The translations under genes and the position numbers were made by a program. This document shows, piece by piece, positions 8,565-16,493 of a stretch of 64,000 nucleotides of DNA. Position 1 is the first letter of the stretch; every line of letters begins with the position of its first letter. The notes under the pieces were generated by a model. It had not been told where the DNA came from. It saw only the letters and a program-made list of their open reading frames with translations, and did no database searches. Source of the DNA: Kumtagia sp963820075 (GTDB taxonomy: Bacteria; Pseudomonadota; Alphaproteobacteria; Rhizobiales; Rhizobiaceae); the NCBI GenBank assembly GCA_963820075.1, contig CAWFYS010000005.1, forward strand, positions 147,269 through 211,268. The letters run 5' to 3'.

Positions 8565-8945
8565 CCTGATTGCGTAGGCTGCCGGATGAACCGCCGACCT
8601 CCGTGCCCCCCGGCGCGTGGATCAGCCCGTCATGCACGATGGCCACGCCGGCCGAGCGCCGCGTCGGCATCTTCGCCTTCTCCACCCATTCACGCCGGGT
8701 CCAACTCGTAAACCGTGTCGACATAGGTATCGCCGCCGGCCTCGGTCTGGCCACCGATCAGATAGACCTTGCCGTTCAGGCCTACGGCCATGCCATGATT
8801 GTTGGGCACCGGCAGCTCGGGACCCATTTCCCGGGTATCGGCGGCAGTGTCGTAGACCTGCACCGTCGTCACCCGTCACGCGATCGGCCGGGTAGCCGCC
8901 GAGGATGTAGAGGTTGCCGCACAGGCTCGTCACGGTATAGCCGAG
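8565..8945 (-). pseudogene. Kelch-repeat protein remnant, frameshifted
   Basis: Three short minus-strand segments in different frames line up as consecutive Kelch blades: TSLCGNLYILGGYPADRV (about 8933-8880), then VQVYDTAADTREMGPELP with GKVYLIGGQTEAGG (8872-8690), then EWVEKAKMPTRRSAGVAIV with HDGLIHAPGG (about 8700-8570). Kelch proteins fold as beta-propellers and often bind sugars or proteins. At least two frameshifts and missing ends make this a broken gene. It lies between the ABC exporter cluster and another gene fragment. Confidence 0.7.
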
Positions 8946-9022
8946 TCATCAGCACCACCACCTGCATCTGCGCGGCAAGCGGCATCGAAGCTTCGAGATC
9001 GCGCAAGCGAGCCGCGCCTGCA

Positions 9023-9226
9023 CTGATTGGAGGGCCAGACCAATTCGACCCGGGCGAAGACGAGGAAGAGCGGGACCGCCGGCCAGACGCCGACTTGTTC
9101 AGGCAAGACAAAAAGCGGTGGTTGCCATTTTCCGCGCAGGCGCCGTGCCAGGCGGCCGATCGCCGCCGATGGAGTGACGAGCGCCCATATTGCCGCCGAG
9201 GCCCAATACCGCAAGGAATCAGGCAT
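9023..9226 (-). pseudogene. Membrane-protein C-terminal-region fragment
   Basis: The minus frame from 9226 reads MPDSLRYWASAAIW, then FVLPEQVGVWPAVPLFLVFA and ELVWPSNQ before similarity ends. The LPEQ(V/L)GVWPAV...FVWLELVW pattern is seen in large polytopic membrane proteins annotated as fenitrothion-hydrolase-like. Only about 68 residues remain, with no plausible ribosome-binding site, in a stretch with other remnants. It is treated as a decayed fragment; the family assignment is tentative. Confidence 0.35.
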
Positions 9227-9261
9227 GGCGCGCGGCCGGGCATGGCGAAGGCGCTGTGGCA

Positions 9262-9924
9262 TTATCGGGCCAGACGGCGCAGGATCAGGAGAACAACCGC
9301 AGCCGCAGCAGCCGAAAGCGGCAGCCAGGCCTGTGCGTCGCCCATGGCGCTCAGGGTGAAACCGCTCACCAGGAGCCAAAGGAACGGGATCGGAAACAAC
9401 AGCGGCACAAGCCGGCCACCGGCCGCGAGCAGGATGCCGAGCGTCACGACTGCCGTAGGGTCAGGCGCGATGCCGAAGGCTTCCACGCCAGTCCATGGCC
9501 GCCCGAAAAGCGGCGCCAGGAACGGATAGGCTAGGATACCAAGGAGCGCGATCAGCAGCCCCAGCCGCGCGGCGATGTCTTTCCGATCGAAGGCAAGTCC
9601 GCCCACCGCGCCCACGAACCCCAACAGCAGCGCTTGCAGGCCGAATGCCGGCGCGACATAGGCGATCGCCCAGTTGATCGCCGCATAGCGGCCCCACAGG
9701 AACGACCAGCCGACGAAGGCCCAGAGCACGGCCAGGATGAATGCGATCCAGGGGCCGTGGTTCTGCGGCCGCCGGAGCATGAACAGAATGATTGCGAGGC
9801 CGGCGGCGAGCGTTGGCAGATGCAACGGCCAGAATGTGACATTGTGCAGCTCGAACATGCGCCAGTAGACACCCGGCGAAAAGAGCAGGAAATCTTCCAG
9901 CCGGTAGGTCCACCATTCCGACAT
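9262..9924 (-). CDS. DUF6064 family integral membrane protein
   Basis: The 220-residue product begins MSEWWTYRLEDFLLFSPGVYW, a conserved start of the DUF6064 family, followed by about six or seven membrane helices (for example ILFMLRR near 45 and LLLGFVGAVGGLAF near 105). The C-terminus ends in a hydrophobic helix and LRRLAR. The function is unknown; the protein should sit in the inner membrane. Its ATG immediately follows the stop codon of the aldo/keto reductase gene (TGA at 9927-9925, ATG at 9924-9922), so the two are almost certainly cotranscribed and coupled. Confidence 0.75.
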   Translation of the reverse strand: MSEWWTYRLEDFLLFSPGVYWRMFELHNVTFWPLHLPTLAAGLAIILFMLRRPQNHGPWIAFILAVLWAFVGWSFLWGRYAAINWAIAYVAPAFGLQALLLGFVGAVGGLAFDRKDIAARLGLLIALLGILAYPFLAPLFGRPWTGVEAFGIAPDPTAVVTLGILLAAGGRLVPLLFPIPFLWLLVSGFTLSAMGDAQAWLPLSAAAAAVVLLILRRLAR

Positions 9925-10842
9925 TCAGAGATCCCGGACGTAGGCGGCCATCCGCTCGCACAGCGCCGCGTCCGGGAGGGGACCGGCAGCGGCCGCCAGG
10001 TTCTCGCGCACATGGTCGACACGTGTGGTGGCGGGGATGGCGACGGTGACGGCAGAGTGCGCGAGGATGAACTTCAGGATGAACTGCGCCCAGGTTTCGG
10101 CGCCGATCTCGGCCGCCCAGTCCGGCAACGGCTTCCCTTCCAGCCTTCGCGTCAGCGCGCCTTGCCGGAAGGGACGATTGACGATTACCGCCATACCGCG
10201 CTCGGCCGCCAACGGCAGCAGCCGCTCCTCCGCCTCGCGATCGACGATGTTGTAGGTGAGCTGCACGAAGTCGAGCGGATGCTGCCGCATGATATCTTCG
10301 AACAGATCATGCCGGCGGCCTTCGGAGGTCGTGATGCCGACATAGCGGAGATGCCCGTCCGCCTTCATGGCGAACAGGGTTTCGAGATGCGCCTGCCATG
10401 CGACGAGATTGTGGACCTGCACGAGATCGAAGCGCGGCACTCCCCAGAAGCGCCGGGACTCCTCGATCTGTTCCGGTCCACTTCCGGCCGAGGAGGTCCA
10501 GACCTTCTCGGCGGAAAACAGCGTCTCGGGCCGGCCGAGCTTTTCGAGCCCGTAGCCGACGACCGGCTGCGAGGAGCCGTACATTGGCGAGGAATCGATC
10601 ATGCGACCGCCCGCCTCGAAGAAGGCCGCGATCACGTCGGCGCATTCGTCGCGCAGCACAGGATCGTCGCCGACGTTGAAAGTGATCCATGTGCCAAGCC
10701 CGACTGCCGGGATCGCATCGCCGGAGGAGGGAATGATCCGCATCGCCGGCGCATGGATCGCGCCGGGAGCGGTTTTCGGCAGGGCGAGCATCGCCGCCGA
10801 GGCGGCAGCAGCCTTCACAAACGTTCTGCGGGTGACGATCAT
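9925..10842 (-). CDS. Tat-exported aldo/keto reductase
   Basis: From the ATG at 10842 the 305-residue protein opens MIVTRRTFVKAAAASAAMLA, a twin-arginine (RRTF) signal ending near the APGAIHAP cleavage region, so it should be exported folded. The aldo/keto reductase barrel follows: GLGTWITF near residue 45, the DSSPMYGSS catalytic-region motif near 90 (Asp and Tyr of the tetrad), VQVHN near 150, and a late FILAHSAVTVAIPATTR segment. Exported AKRs of this group are found in many proteobacteria; substrate and electron source in the periplasm are unclear. A longer frame starts 48 codons earlier, but the Tat signal favours 10842. It forms a pair with the DUF6064 gene. Confidence 0.82.
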   Translation of the reverse strand: MIVTRRTFVKAAAASAAMLALPKTAPGAIHAPAMRIIPSSGDAIPAVGLGTWITFNVGDDPVLRDECADVIAAFFEAGGRMIDSSPMYGSSQPVVGYGLEKLGRPETLFSAEKVWTSSAGSGPEQIEESRRFWGVPRFDLVQVHNLVAWQAHLETLFAMKADGHLRYVGITTSEGRRHDLFEDIMRQHPLDFVQLTYNIVDREAEERLLPLAAERGMAVIVNRPFRQGALTRRLEGKPLPDWAAEIGAETWAQFILKFILAHSAVTVAIPATTRVDHVRENLAAAAGPLPDAALCERMAAYVRDL

Positions 10843-11310
10843 CGGTCTGCCATACTTTGCACTCCGGCTCCCAATCGGGTTCTCGGAACCCAGCTTCTGA
10901 GGCGAGGCTTCCCGGAAAGGATAGGCCAGACGGGCATGGCACGAAACCATTTCGTGCCTGATGGCCGACCTCGTGCCCAGCGACATGATCGCGGTTTCAC
11001 TTGGGCGCCCACTACGATATGCGGTCGCCGGCTTGCCAGCCTATTTCGAGAAACAGGCCAGGCCGCGTGTCCCACCTGACCTCCTGCATCCGCTTCCGCC
11101 TGCCGAACGCGCCCTTTAGTCAGAAATCAGCTCAGCAGGCTCCGCGCACCAGAGCCGATCCATGGGCTGCGTATGCGCGCGCAACGGTTGAGGCGGCTTG
11201 GCACCGCGGCTTACGGCGCGTCCGAACATGTCGGCATCGCGCTGTTCGTGTCCTCGGCCACGGATGCAGGGCGGGCACGTCGAATGCAGCCAGTCCGGGT
11301 TAGTCAGCAT
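10843..11310. other. Gene-free stretch, 468 bases
   Basis: Short open frames on both strands lack ribosome-binding sites and resemble no family I know. The segment separates the minus-strand aldo/keto reductase from the plus-strand unknown cassette and so should hold the promoters of both. No repeat or RNA gene was recognised. Confidence 0.5.
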
Positions 11311-11338
11311 TTGGCGCTCATGCGGATTTGGCTAAAAT
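11311..11338 (+). promoter_or_regulatory. Candidate promoter of the unknown two-gene cassette
   Basis: TTGGCG at 11311-11316 and TAAAAT at 11333-11338 are separated by 16 bases, a fair match to the housekeeping sigma consensus. They lie 39 bases before an ATG at 11377 that has an AGAGGA ribosome-binding site (11363-11368). The assignment is by pattern only. Confidence 0.35.
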
Positions 11339-11464
11339 TCAGAGAAAAGGCGGGCGCGAATCAGAGGATCGAATCGATGAAGAATGCAAATAGGGCCAGG
11401 AAGCCATCGAAGGCGAAAGCGCCCACCCAGAAGAGTAAAGAGGCAGGGCAATTCTGTTTTGGAA

Positions 11465-11890
11465 ATGTTGAAAAATATGGATGAAGACTTGGTCGACATG
11501 CTGCGGCAGACTATACAGAAAGAGATGGGTTTTGGTTCAGAATTGTTCGGTCCAGACGATCCTGTCGATTTATTCGCTGACTATCTGGAAAGCTGCGCGC
11601 TGGGCAACGTCGATGCGCACGCCGAACTCTTGACTGATTTGGTTGTTGAGTTGGAGGACCTTAAGGTAGGATCCAATGGAGGTGACCGGGAGGCCCGCGA
11701 AAAAATCCAGGCCATCTATGATCTACTGGACAATGCAATTGACGATCATTCGCTGCATCCAGTTGATATGATGATGATCGGCAAGATTTTTGCCGATGCC
11801 GGATGGGTTGTTCCCGATAGTTTGAGACTGGCCATGGCTGAGGCGCTACGAACTGCCCCGCCGGATACTGCAAGGTGTGACCGGAGATGA
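11465..11890 (+). CDS. Hypothetical protein, first gene of an unknown cassette
   Basis: I do not recognise this protein. From the ATG at 11465 it has 141 residues: an acidic helical N-terminus (MLKNMDEDLVDMLRQTIQKE), FADYLESCALGNVDAHAELL near 38, and VDMMMIGKIFADAGWVVP near 105. It is soluble, acidic and without cysteines or signal peptide until the last residues. An ATG at 11377 has a much better ribosome-binding site (AGAGGA, 8 bases away) but opens a 35-codon frame (MKNANRARKPSKAKAPTQKS) that stops at 11484. Either this is a basic leader peptide coupled to the gene, or one frameshift separates a basic N-terminal tail from the body. The next gene overlaps it by 14 bases. Confidence 0.6.
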   Translation: MLKNMDEDLVDMLRQTIQKEMGFGSELFGPDDPVDLFADYLESCALGNVDAHAELLTDLVVELEDLKVGSNGGDREAREKIQAIYDLLDNAIDDHSLHPVDMMMIGKIFADAGWVVPDSLRLAMAEALRTAPPDTARCDRR

Positions 11891-13013
11891 TATCGCGTCA
11901 TCGCTGTTGGAAGTGGTCGATCAGGCAGGACAAAATCCGTTCGATGTCTATGAATGCGTGAATTCCCTTTTGGCCAGCTTTCCGCCGGAGGCTGGCGTCA
12001 TGCTGCTGGTTGAACTCGTCGCTGGCAAGAAGGCGGTGATTGATCAGGCCGTCGCTGGATTCCTGTTGCATCCGGATGCTGTTCTCGCGCAGTCGGCGGC
12101 TGATACCTTGGCCGCATCCGCCACGCAAACTCCCGTTGACAGTTCGATGATCGAACGGCTTGTCCGCATGCGGCCCTGGCTGCCGCAGACCCGGCAGGCC
12201 CATCTCGACGCAACTATTCGGGCCATGCGGTTGAACGCCTTGCCGCCGGTCAGGACGGAGTTGCCGAAGGTCATCAAGTGTTACGTCTCGGTCTGCGACG
12301 GCTCGGGCACGAGAGGCCTCTTCGTCACGCAACGGGTCGGCGCTCACTACCAACTTGCAAGCGTCATGATGAAGTGTTCAGGGGTTGCCGATGTCATGGT
12401 TCTTCCGGAACTGTCAAAATCCGAGATGGACGATATGGTTCGTCAAATGAAGTCCTCCATGCCGGTGACGGAAACAGATTTAGCTGGCATTGCCCGGATG
12501 TTGGGACTGGCGATCGCCGACAATTTCACCTCTGGAAATCTGCCGCCGTTCAAATTGGTCGAGGTGGTGGAAAGTCTCGGCCTTGGCCCGGTCCATCCCG
12601 ATCATGCTTCGCCGATGGAAATCATTACGGGCCTCCTGGCGGATCTGCCACCTGAACAAACAAATCCGGCCGCGGTGGCAAGAGCGCAGGCCGATCTGCT
12701 GGACAGCGAATTCAAGTATCAATGGTTTGAAGCCGGTGAGGAGTTGGAGGATTTGCTCTATCCCGTAAAAGGTTCCAAGCAGCGCGTCACCAAGCTTATG
12801 AAGACTTATCTGCCAGAACGACGCCTCTTTTGGGCCCGGCAATGCGCTATTTCGGCGCTTGCGATGCGTGGCAATGAAAAAACGCGTCATTCGCCTTGGA
12901 AGCAATTGGCTCTCGTCGGGCGCGACATTGCCTCGGACTTGCCGCTTGGTCAGATACCGCTGATGAAACAGGTGGCGGAAATCTCCGTGCGGGCTTTTGA
13001 AGGGCGGCTGTGA
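11877..13013 (+). CDS. Hypothetical protein, HEAT-like helical, second gene of cassette
   Basis: A 378-residue protein of unknown function, starting at GTG 11877 inside the end of the previous gene (14-base overlap). It looks all-helical, with HEAT-like pairs such as MLLVELVAGKKAVIDQAVAG followed by AQSAADTLAASATQ, then PKVIKCYVSVCDGSGTRGLF near 130, a segment that looks beta-rich with SVMMKCSGVADVMVLPEL near 160, and a basic helical C-terminus (KQRVTKLMKTYLPERRLFWA). No signal peptide or membrane helix is visible. Base composition is lower in GC than the flanking core genes, consistent with acquisition. Overlap with its partner implies that the two products act together. Confidence 0.65.
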   Translation: MTGDDIASSLLEVVDQAGQNPFDVYECVNSLLASFPPEAGVMLLVELVAGKKAVIDQAVAGFLLHPDAVLAQSAADTLAASATQTPVDSSMIERLVRMRPWLPQTRQAHLDATIRAMRLNALPPVRTELPKVIKCYVSVCDGSGTRGLFVTQRVGAHYQLASVMMKCSGVADVMVLPELSKSEMDDMVRQMKSSMPVTETDLAGIARMLGLAIADNFTSGNLPPFKLVEVVESLGLGPVHPDHASPMEIITGLLADLPPEQTNPAAVARAQADLLDSEFKYQWFEAGEELEDLLYPVKGSKQRVTKLMKTYLPERRLFWARQCAISALAMRGNEKTRHSPWKQLALVGRDIASDLPLGQIPLMKQVAEISVRAFEGRL

Positions 13014-13125
13014 CGAGGTGTCATGCTGGCCCGGATTGAGACATGTTTGTTGGCGATCAGGACGATCTGCTCGCTCGGATGGAGGAGGCGTTCATGAGGT
13101 TCGCCTCGTCGCGAAGCCGGACCAC

Positions 13126-13734
13126 CTAACCCGCGCCTAGTTCCCGAGTAATGATTAGCGTGGCCAGTCCCAGCATGAAAACTCCGCTTGCGACGTCGAG
13201 CATGACCCTCGGCATTGGTCGCACGAAAAACCTCGCGCATTTGCGTCCGCCAAACGCGAGCCCGAAAAACCATAGGGGCGACACCAGTGCCACCCCCAAC
13301 CCGAACATAGGGCGATCCAAGGCCGCGAATTGCAGACTGACGCCACCCACCAGGAATAGCATCTCAATGTAGACTTGAGGGTTCAGAAAGCTCAGGGCGA
13401 ATGCCGCAGACAATGGCCAGGCGTGCACGCCGGGATGGATTTCGGCCAGTTGAAGGATCGGCCGCGACGCTGTGGCAAGCGCGAGAATGCCATAGGTAAG
13501 CGCGAAGATTGCGCTCGCCCATGTGGCAATTCTCGTGGCGGCCGGGCTCGCGGCGGCAAAGACGTCCGCCCCCGCGACAGCGCCGGCAATGAGCAGCACG
13601 TCCACAATCGTACAGATGAACGCGACCGCGAGTGCTCCGTCTCCGCGGATTCCCTGGCGAAGCACAAAGAGACTCTGCGGTCCCACAGTTCCGCAGATGC
13701 CAGCGCCCAACAATAAGCCTTCAAGAAATGGCAT
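13126..13734 (-). CDS. LysE/ArgO family amino-acid exporter
   Basis: A 202-residue membrane protein with the LysE family layout of about six helices. The first helix ends in the conserved GPQSLFVLRQG near residue 17, helix 2 carries FICTIVDVLLIAGAVAG, and FLNPQVYIEMLFLVGG near 118 is the family's NP(x)V(x)(I/L)E-type motif. Members export basic or other amino acids and protect against toxic accumulation or analogues. No LysG/ArgP-type regulator gene lies beside it, although in many genomes one is divergent. It converges on the unknown cassette, whose stop is 112 bases away. The substrate is not predictable. Confidence 0.82.
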   Translation of the reverse strand: MPFLEGLLLGAGICGTVGPQSLFVLRQGIRGDGALAVAFICTIVDVLLIAGAVAGADVFAAASPAATRIATWASAIFALTYGILALATASRPILQLAEIHPGVHAWPLSAAFALSFLNPQVYIEMLFLVGGVSLQFAALDRPMFGLGVALVSPLWFFGLAFGGRKCARFFVRPMPRVMLDVASGVFMLGLATLIITRELGAG

Positions 13735-14223
13735 GGGGCAGGCTCAGTGGTTGTCGTCACGAGCACATGCGACGCGATAAATTCACCTGAATGCTGAACA
13801 ACCGTTCCGCTCACCTTCCATGTACCCATGGGGGCGCGAATACAGTTGCTCTGCGTTGGCTAGTTATAGAATTGTCGTCAATATTAGCGCTTGTCGGTAT
13901 CGCCAAAATGCCGCGGATTTACAGCTTCGTAACGAAGGTACGTCAGACGCTTTTCCGGTCGAGGCAGCCGTCTAAGGGGGTGCAGCGCTGACTGGGCAGG
14001 AAGAGGCTTTATTCATCCAACAGGCGCCGTAAAGCTATTGGTGAGGGAATAGGATCGCGCCAACGGTTCTGTTCCAAGCGGCAGCTCTATGTGTGATTTC
14101 GCGCCACCATGCCATGACTGTAAACTGAGACGATCACCACGTCCGAGAGAGAAAGGAAAGGCTGGCTGAAGCGTGCTGAAGCACCAAGGCCCTTGCATCG
14201 GCATCTTGAAATGCGCATAACTT
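13735..14223. other. Gene-free stretch, 489 bases
   Basis: This stretch lies between the divergent LysE and antitoxin genes. Small open frames are present but none has a ribosome-binding site or recognisable motif. The LysE promoter should lie at its left end. No repeat or structured RNA was recognised. Confidence 0.45.
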
Positions 14224-14237
14224 GGTCATATATGACC
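14224..14237 (+). promoter_or_regulatory. Perfect 14-bp palindrome, likely antitoxin operator
   Basis: GGTCATATATGACC is its own reverse complement and lies 20 bases before the antitoxin ATG. Phd/YefM antitoxins repress their own operons through short palindromes in this position. The AT-rich centre (CATATATG) could overlap the promoter -10 region. Function is inferred from position and symmetry. Confidence 0.65.
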
Positions 14238-14257
14238 ATTTTCGCGAGATAGAAGTC

Positions 14258-14506
14258 ATGTCCACCGTCAGTCTCAAGGACGTCAAGGCGGGGCTGTCGA
14301 CTTATGTCGACAACGCGATCCGGGGAGAGTTCGTGACGATTACGCGTCATGGCAAGCCGGTTGCGGCGATCGTGCCGCTTGCCGCGGCCGAGATTGCGCG
14401 CAAGGCCCTGTCGAAGAGCCGGCCGAGCCTGGCTTCTTACCTTCTGAAATTCCCCGGCGGTGAGTTCCCGCGCAATAGCTCGCCCTCGCGGGATGTCGAT
14501 CTGTGA
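14258..14506 (+). CDS. Phd/YefM family antitoxin
   Basis: The 82-residue product starts MSTVSLKDVKAGLSTYVDN and contains FVTITRHGKPVAAIVPL, the defining core of the Phd/YefM fold that dimerises and binds operator DNA. The C-terminal part (SYLLKFPGGEF) would wrap the toxin. It neutralises the PIN-domain toxin encoded next and represses the operon. The start at 14258 is chosen over an upstream ATG at 14222 because homologues begin at this MSTVSL-type segment and the palindromic operator would otherwise be inside the gene. Its stop overlaps the toxin start (GTGA at 14503-14506). Confidence 0.88.
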   Translation: MSTVSLKDVKAGLSTYVDNAIRGEFVTITRHGKPVAAIVPLAAAEIARKALSKSRPSLASYLLKFPGGEFPRNSSPSRDVDL

Positions 14507-14961
14507 GCGGCTTTCTCCTTGACACCAACGTTATCTCGACACTCTCGCCGAGAAAGGCAGAGGTGTGGCAGGACTTCATCCGATGGGTCGAGGCCAAGGA
14601 CGCCGAGGGGCGGGTGTATCTGTCGGCGGTCACGGTCCACGAAATCGAGAAGGGAATTGAGTTGCTTGAGCACAAGGGAGCGAGTTCCAGGGCCGCCGGC
14701 CTTCGTCTCTGGCTCTCTGGACTTGTCTCAACCTACGACGACAAGATCCTGCCGATCGATACGGCTGTCTCATCGCTGTCAGGCCGGCTGGAGGCTTTGG
14801 CCATCGCCGCGGGCTTCAATCCGGGCATGGCGGATGCTCTGATTGCAGGAACGGCGAAGGCGCATGCGTTGACCGTCGTAACGCTCAATCTCAAGCATTT
14901 CGAGCCATTCGCCGTCCCCTTGTTGGCCCCGCAGAATTGCAAGCCGGACGCTTCCCCCTAG
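14503..14961 (+). CDS. PIN-domain toxin (VapC/FitB-like)
   Basis: A 152-residue PIN-domain ribonuclease. The expected acidic metal ligands are visible: Asp7 in FLLDTNVIS, Glu47 in SAVTVHEIEKG, and Asp111 in GMADALIAGTA, followed by TLNLKHFE near 127-134. Members cleave tRNA or other RNA when freed from the antitoxin. The GTG start lies within the antitoxin stop (GTGA), coupling synthesis so that antitoxin is made first. The gene is full length and no ligand is missing, so the pair is probably active. It lies in an accessory segment, as is common for such modules. Confidence 0.9.
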   Translation: MSGFLLDTNVISTLSPRKAEVWQDFIRWVEAKDAEGRVYLSAVTVHEIEKGIELLEHKGASSRAAGLRLWLSGLVSTYDDKILPIDTAVSSLSGRLEALAIAAGFNPGMADALIAGTAKAHALTVVTLNLKHFEPFAVPLLAPQNCKPDASP

Positions 14962-15057
14962 CAGCCTGTCGAAGATGCTTCCGGACGAGGCGCGTAGTGC
15001 CGAGCGGTGCCGAAGCCCTGCAATGATATACACTTCAAAGCAGGTTCGTTGGCGCGT

Positions 15058-16368
15058 TCAGCCATGGTCCGGCTCTCCCGCTACGCGCCAGATCACGTCG
15101 CCCACATCGTCCGCCACCAACAACGAATTGCCAGGGCCTATTGTAACGCCCACCGGCCGCCCGTAGGACGCCCGCTCGTCCGGGGAAAGGAAACCAGTCA
15201 GAATGTCGCGAGACGGCCCGGCGGGGCGGCCATTTACGAAAGGTACGAAAACAACCTTGTAGCCGCTCAACTTGCTGCGGTTCCAGGAACCATGCTGTCC
15301 GATGACCATGCCGTCCGGGAAGCCGGGCAGCGTGCCGGCGGGAAGCCAGCAGAGGCCGAGCGATGCAGTGTGGCCGCCTAGTGCGAAATCCGGTGTTATT
15401 GCCTTTGCGACCATGGCCGGGTCCTGCGGCACCCGGTCGTCCACGATCTTGTCCCAATAGCAATAGGGCCAGCCGTAGAAGCCACCGTCGCGCACCGAAG
15501 TCATGTAGTCGGGAGGCGTCTCGTCGCCCAGGCCATCGCGCTCATTGACCACGGTCCAGAGAGCCCCCGTCGTTGGCTCCCACGCCATGCCGACCGGGTT
15601 GCGCAGGCCGGAGGCAAAGATGCGGCTCCTGCCGCTCGCAAGGTCGATTTCATGGATTGCCGCCCGGCCCTCCTCCGCAGCCAACCCGCTGTCGCCGATA
15701 TTGCTGAGCGATCCGACACCGACATAAAGCTTCCGTCCGTCCGGACTCGCAAGCAGACTTCGCGTCCAATGCCCCCCGGCCTTTAGCGTAATCAGCTTTC
15801 GTCCCGTTGCGCTGATGCGGATGTCTCCGGCCGTGTATGGGAAGGCCATCACGCCATCGGTGTTGCCGACGTAGAACGTATCGCCCAGCATCGCCATGCC
15901 AAACGGCTGGTTCAACCCATCCAGAAACACCTCGCGGAATTCGGCCACTCCATCGCCGTCGGCGTCGCGTAGTAGCGTAATACGGTTAGGGCTAATTCCC
16001 ACCGCCGCGGCGCGCTTCATCGTGCTTAGCATAGCGTAGTCGAAAACAGAGTTGATGCCTCCCGGCACGCTCAGTGCCTCGGCCGTCAGCACGTCGCCAT
16101 TGGGCAAGACGTAGGTCCAGCGCGGATGCTTTAGACCGGCTGCGAAGGCATTCACTTGTAGCCCCGCTGCAGCAATCGGCGCTTGCCCCGCTGTCCATCC
16201 TCTTGCGGTCGGCATTTTCAGCGTCGGAATTCCCTGCGGCTTTGCCGCGGGGATCGCCGGCGCGCTGCCAACGGCCGGCTCCTGGGATCCGGCGCCTCGG
16301 TGCCGCAAAAGGATCGCCACGGCACCGATCAGCGCGACTAGGCGAGCGAAGATGCCAGACAAGCTCAT
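15058..16368 (-). CDS. PQQ-dependent sugar dehydrogenase family protein (sorbosone dehydrogenase-like)
   Basis: From the ATG at 16368 the product has 436 residues: an N-terminal hydrophobic segment (FARLVALIGAVAILL) that anchors or exports it, a low-complexity linker, then a six-bladed propeller of the GSDH/sorbosone dehydrogenase family. Recognisable points are LKHPRWTYVLPNGDVLTAEA near 95, RNPVGMAWEPTTG near 260, HGSWNRSKLSGYKVVFVPF near 355, and GPGNSLLVADDVGDVIWRV at the end. Such periplasmic enzymes oxidise aldoses or similar compounds using PQQ. The catalytic His and Arg cannot be assigned with certainty. GGA lies 5 bases before this ATG; an in-frame ATG at 16395 is an alternative. It stands alone on the minus strand. 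Confidence 0.82.
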   Translation of the reverse strand: MSLSGIFARLVALIGAVAILLRHRGAGSQEPAVGSAPAIPAAKPQGIPTLKMPTARGWTAGQAPIAAAGLQVNAFAAGLKHPRWTYVLPNGDVLTAEALSVPGGINSVFDYAMLSTMKRAAAVGISPNRITLLRDADGDGVAEFREVFLDGLNQPFGMAMLGDTFYVGNTDGVMAFPYTAGDIRISATGRKLITLKAGGHWTRSLLASPDGRKLYVGVGSLSNIGDSGLAAEEGRAAIHEIDLASGRSRIFASGLRNPVGMAWEPTTGALWTVVNERDGLGDETPPDYMTSVRDGGFYGWPYCYWDKIVDDRVPQDPAMVAKAITPDFALGGHTASLGLCWLPAGTLPGFPDGMVIGQHGSWNRSKLSGYKVVFVPFVNGRPAGPSRDILTGFLSPDERASYGRPVGVTIGPGNSLLVADDVGDVIWRVAGEPDHG

Positions 16369-16493
16369 TGCATTCCATCTACCGGTTAGACACACGCCAC
16401 ACGAAGCGCCTCAGGGTTGGTACCAGCGATCCGCGGTAACTTTACCGCGCCCTCCGCATTATACTCTTCCGACGGTCGGCGGGAGCCATCGTC

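Noticed and set aside
13014..13125. A possible small gene between the unknown cassette and the LysE gene
   Set aside because: Frames are short, without ribosome-binding site or resemblance; it is simply the convergent intergenic gap.
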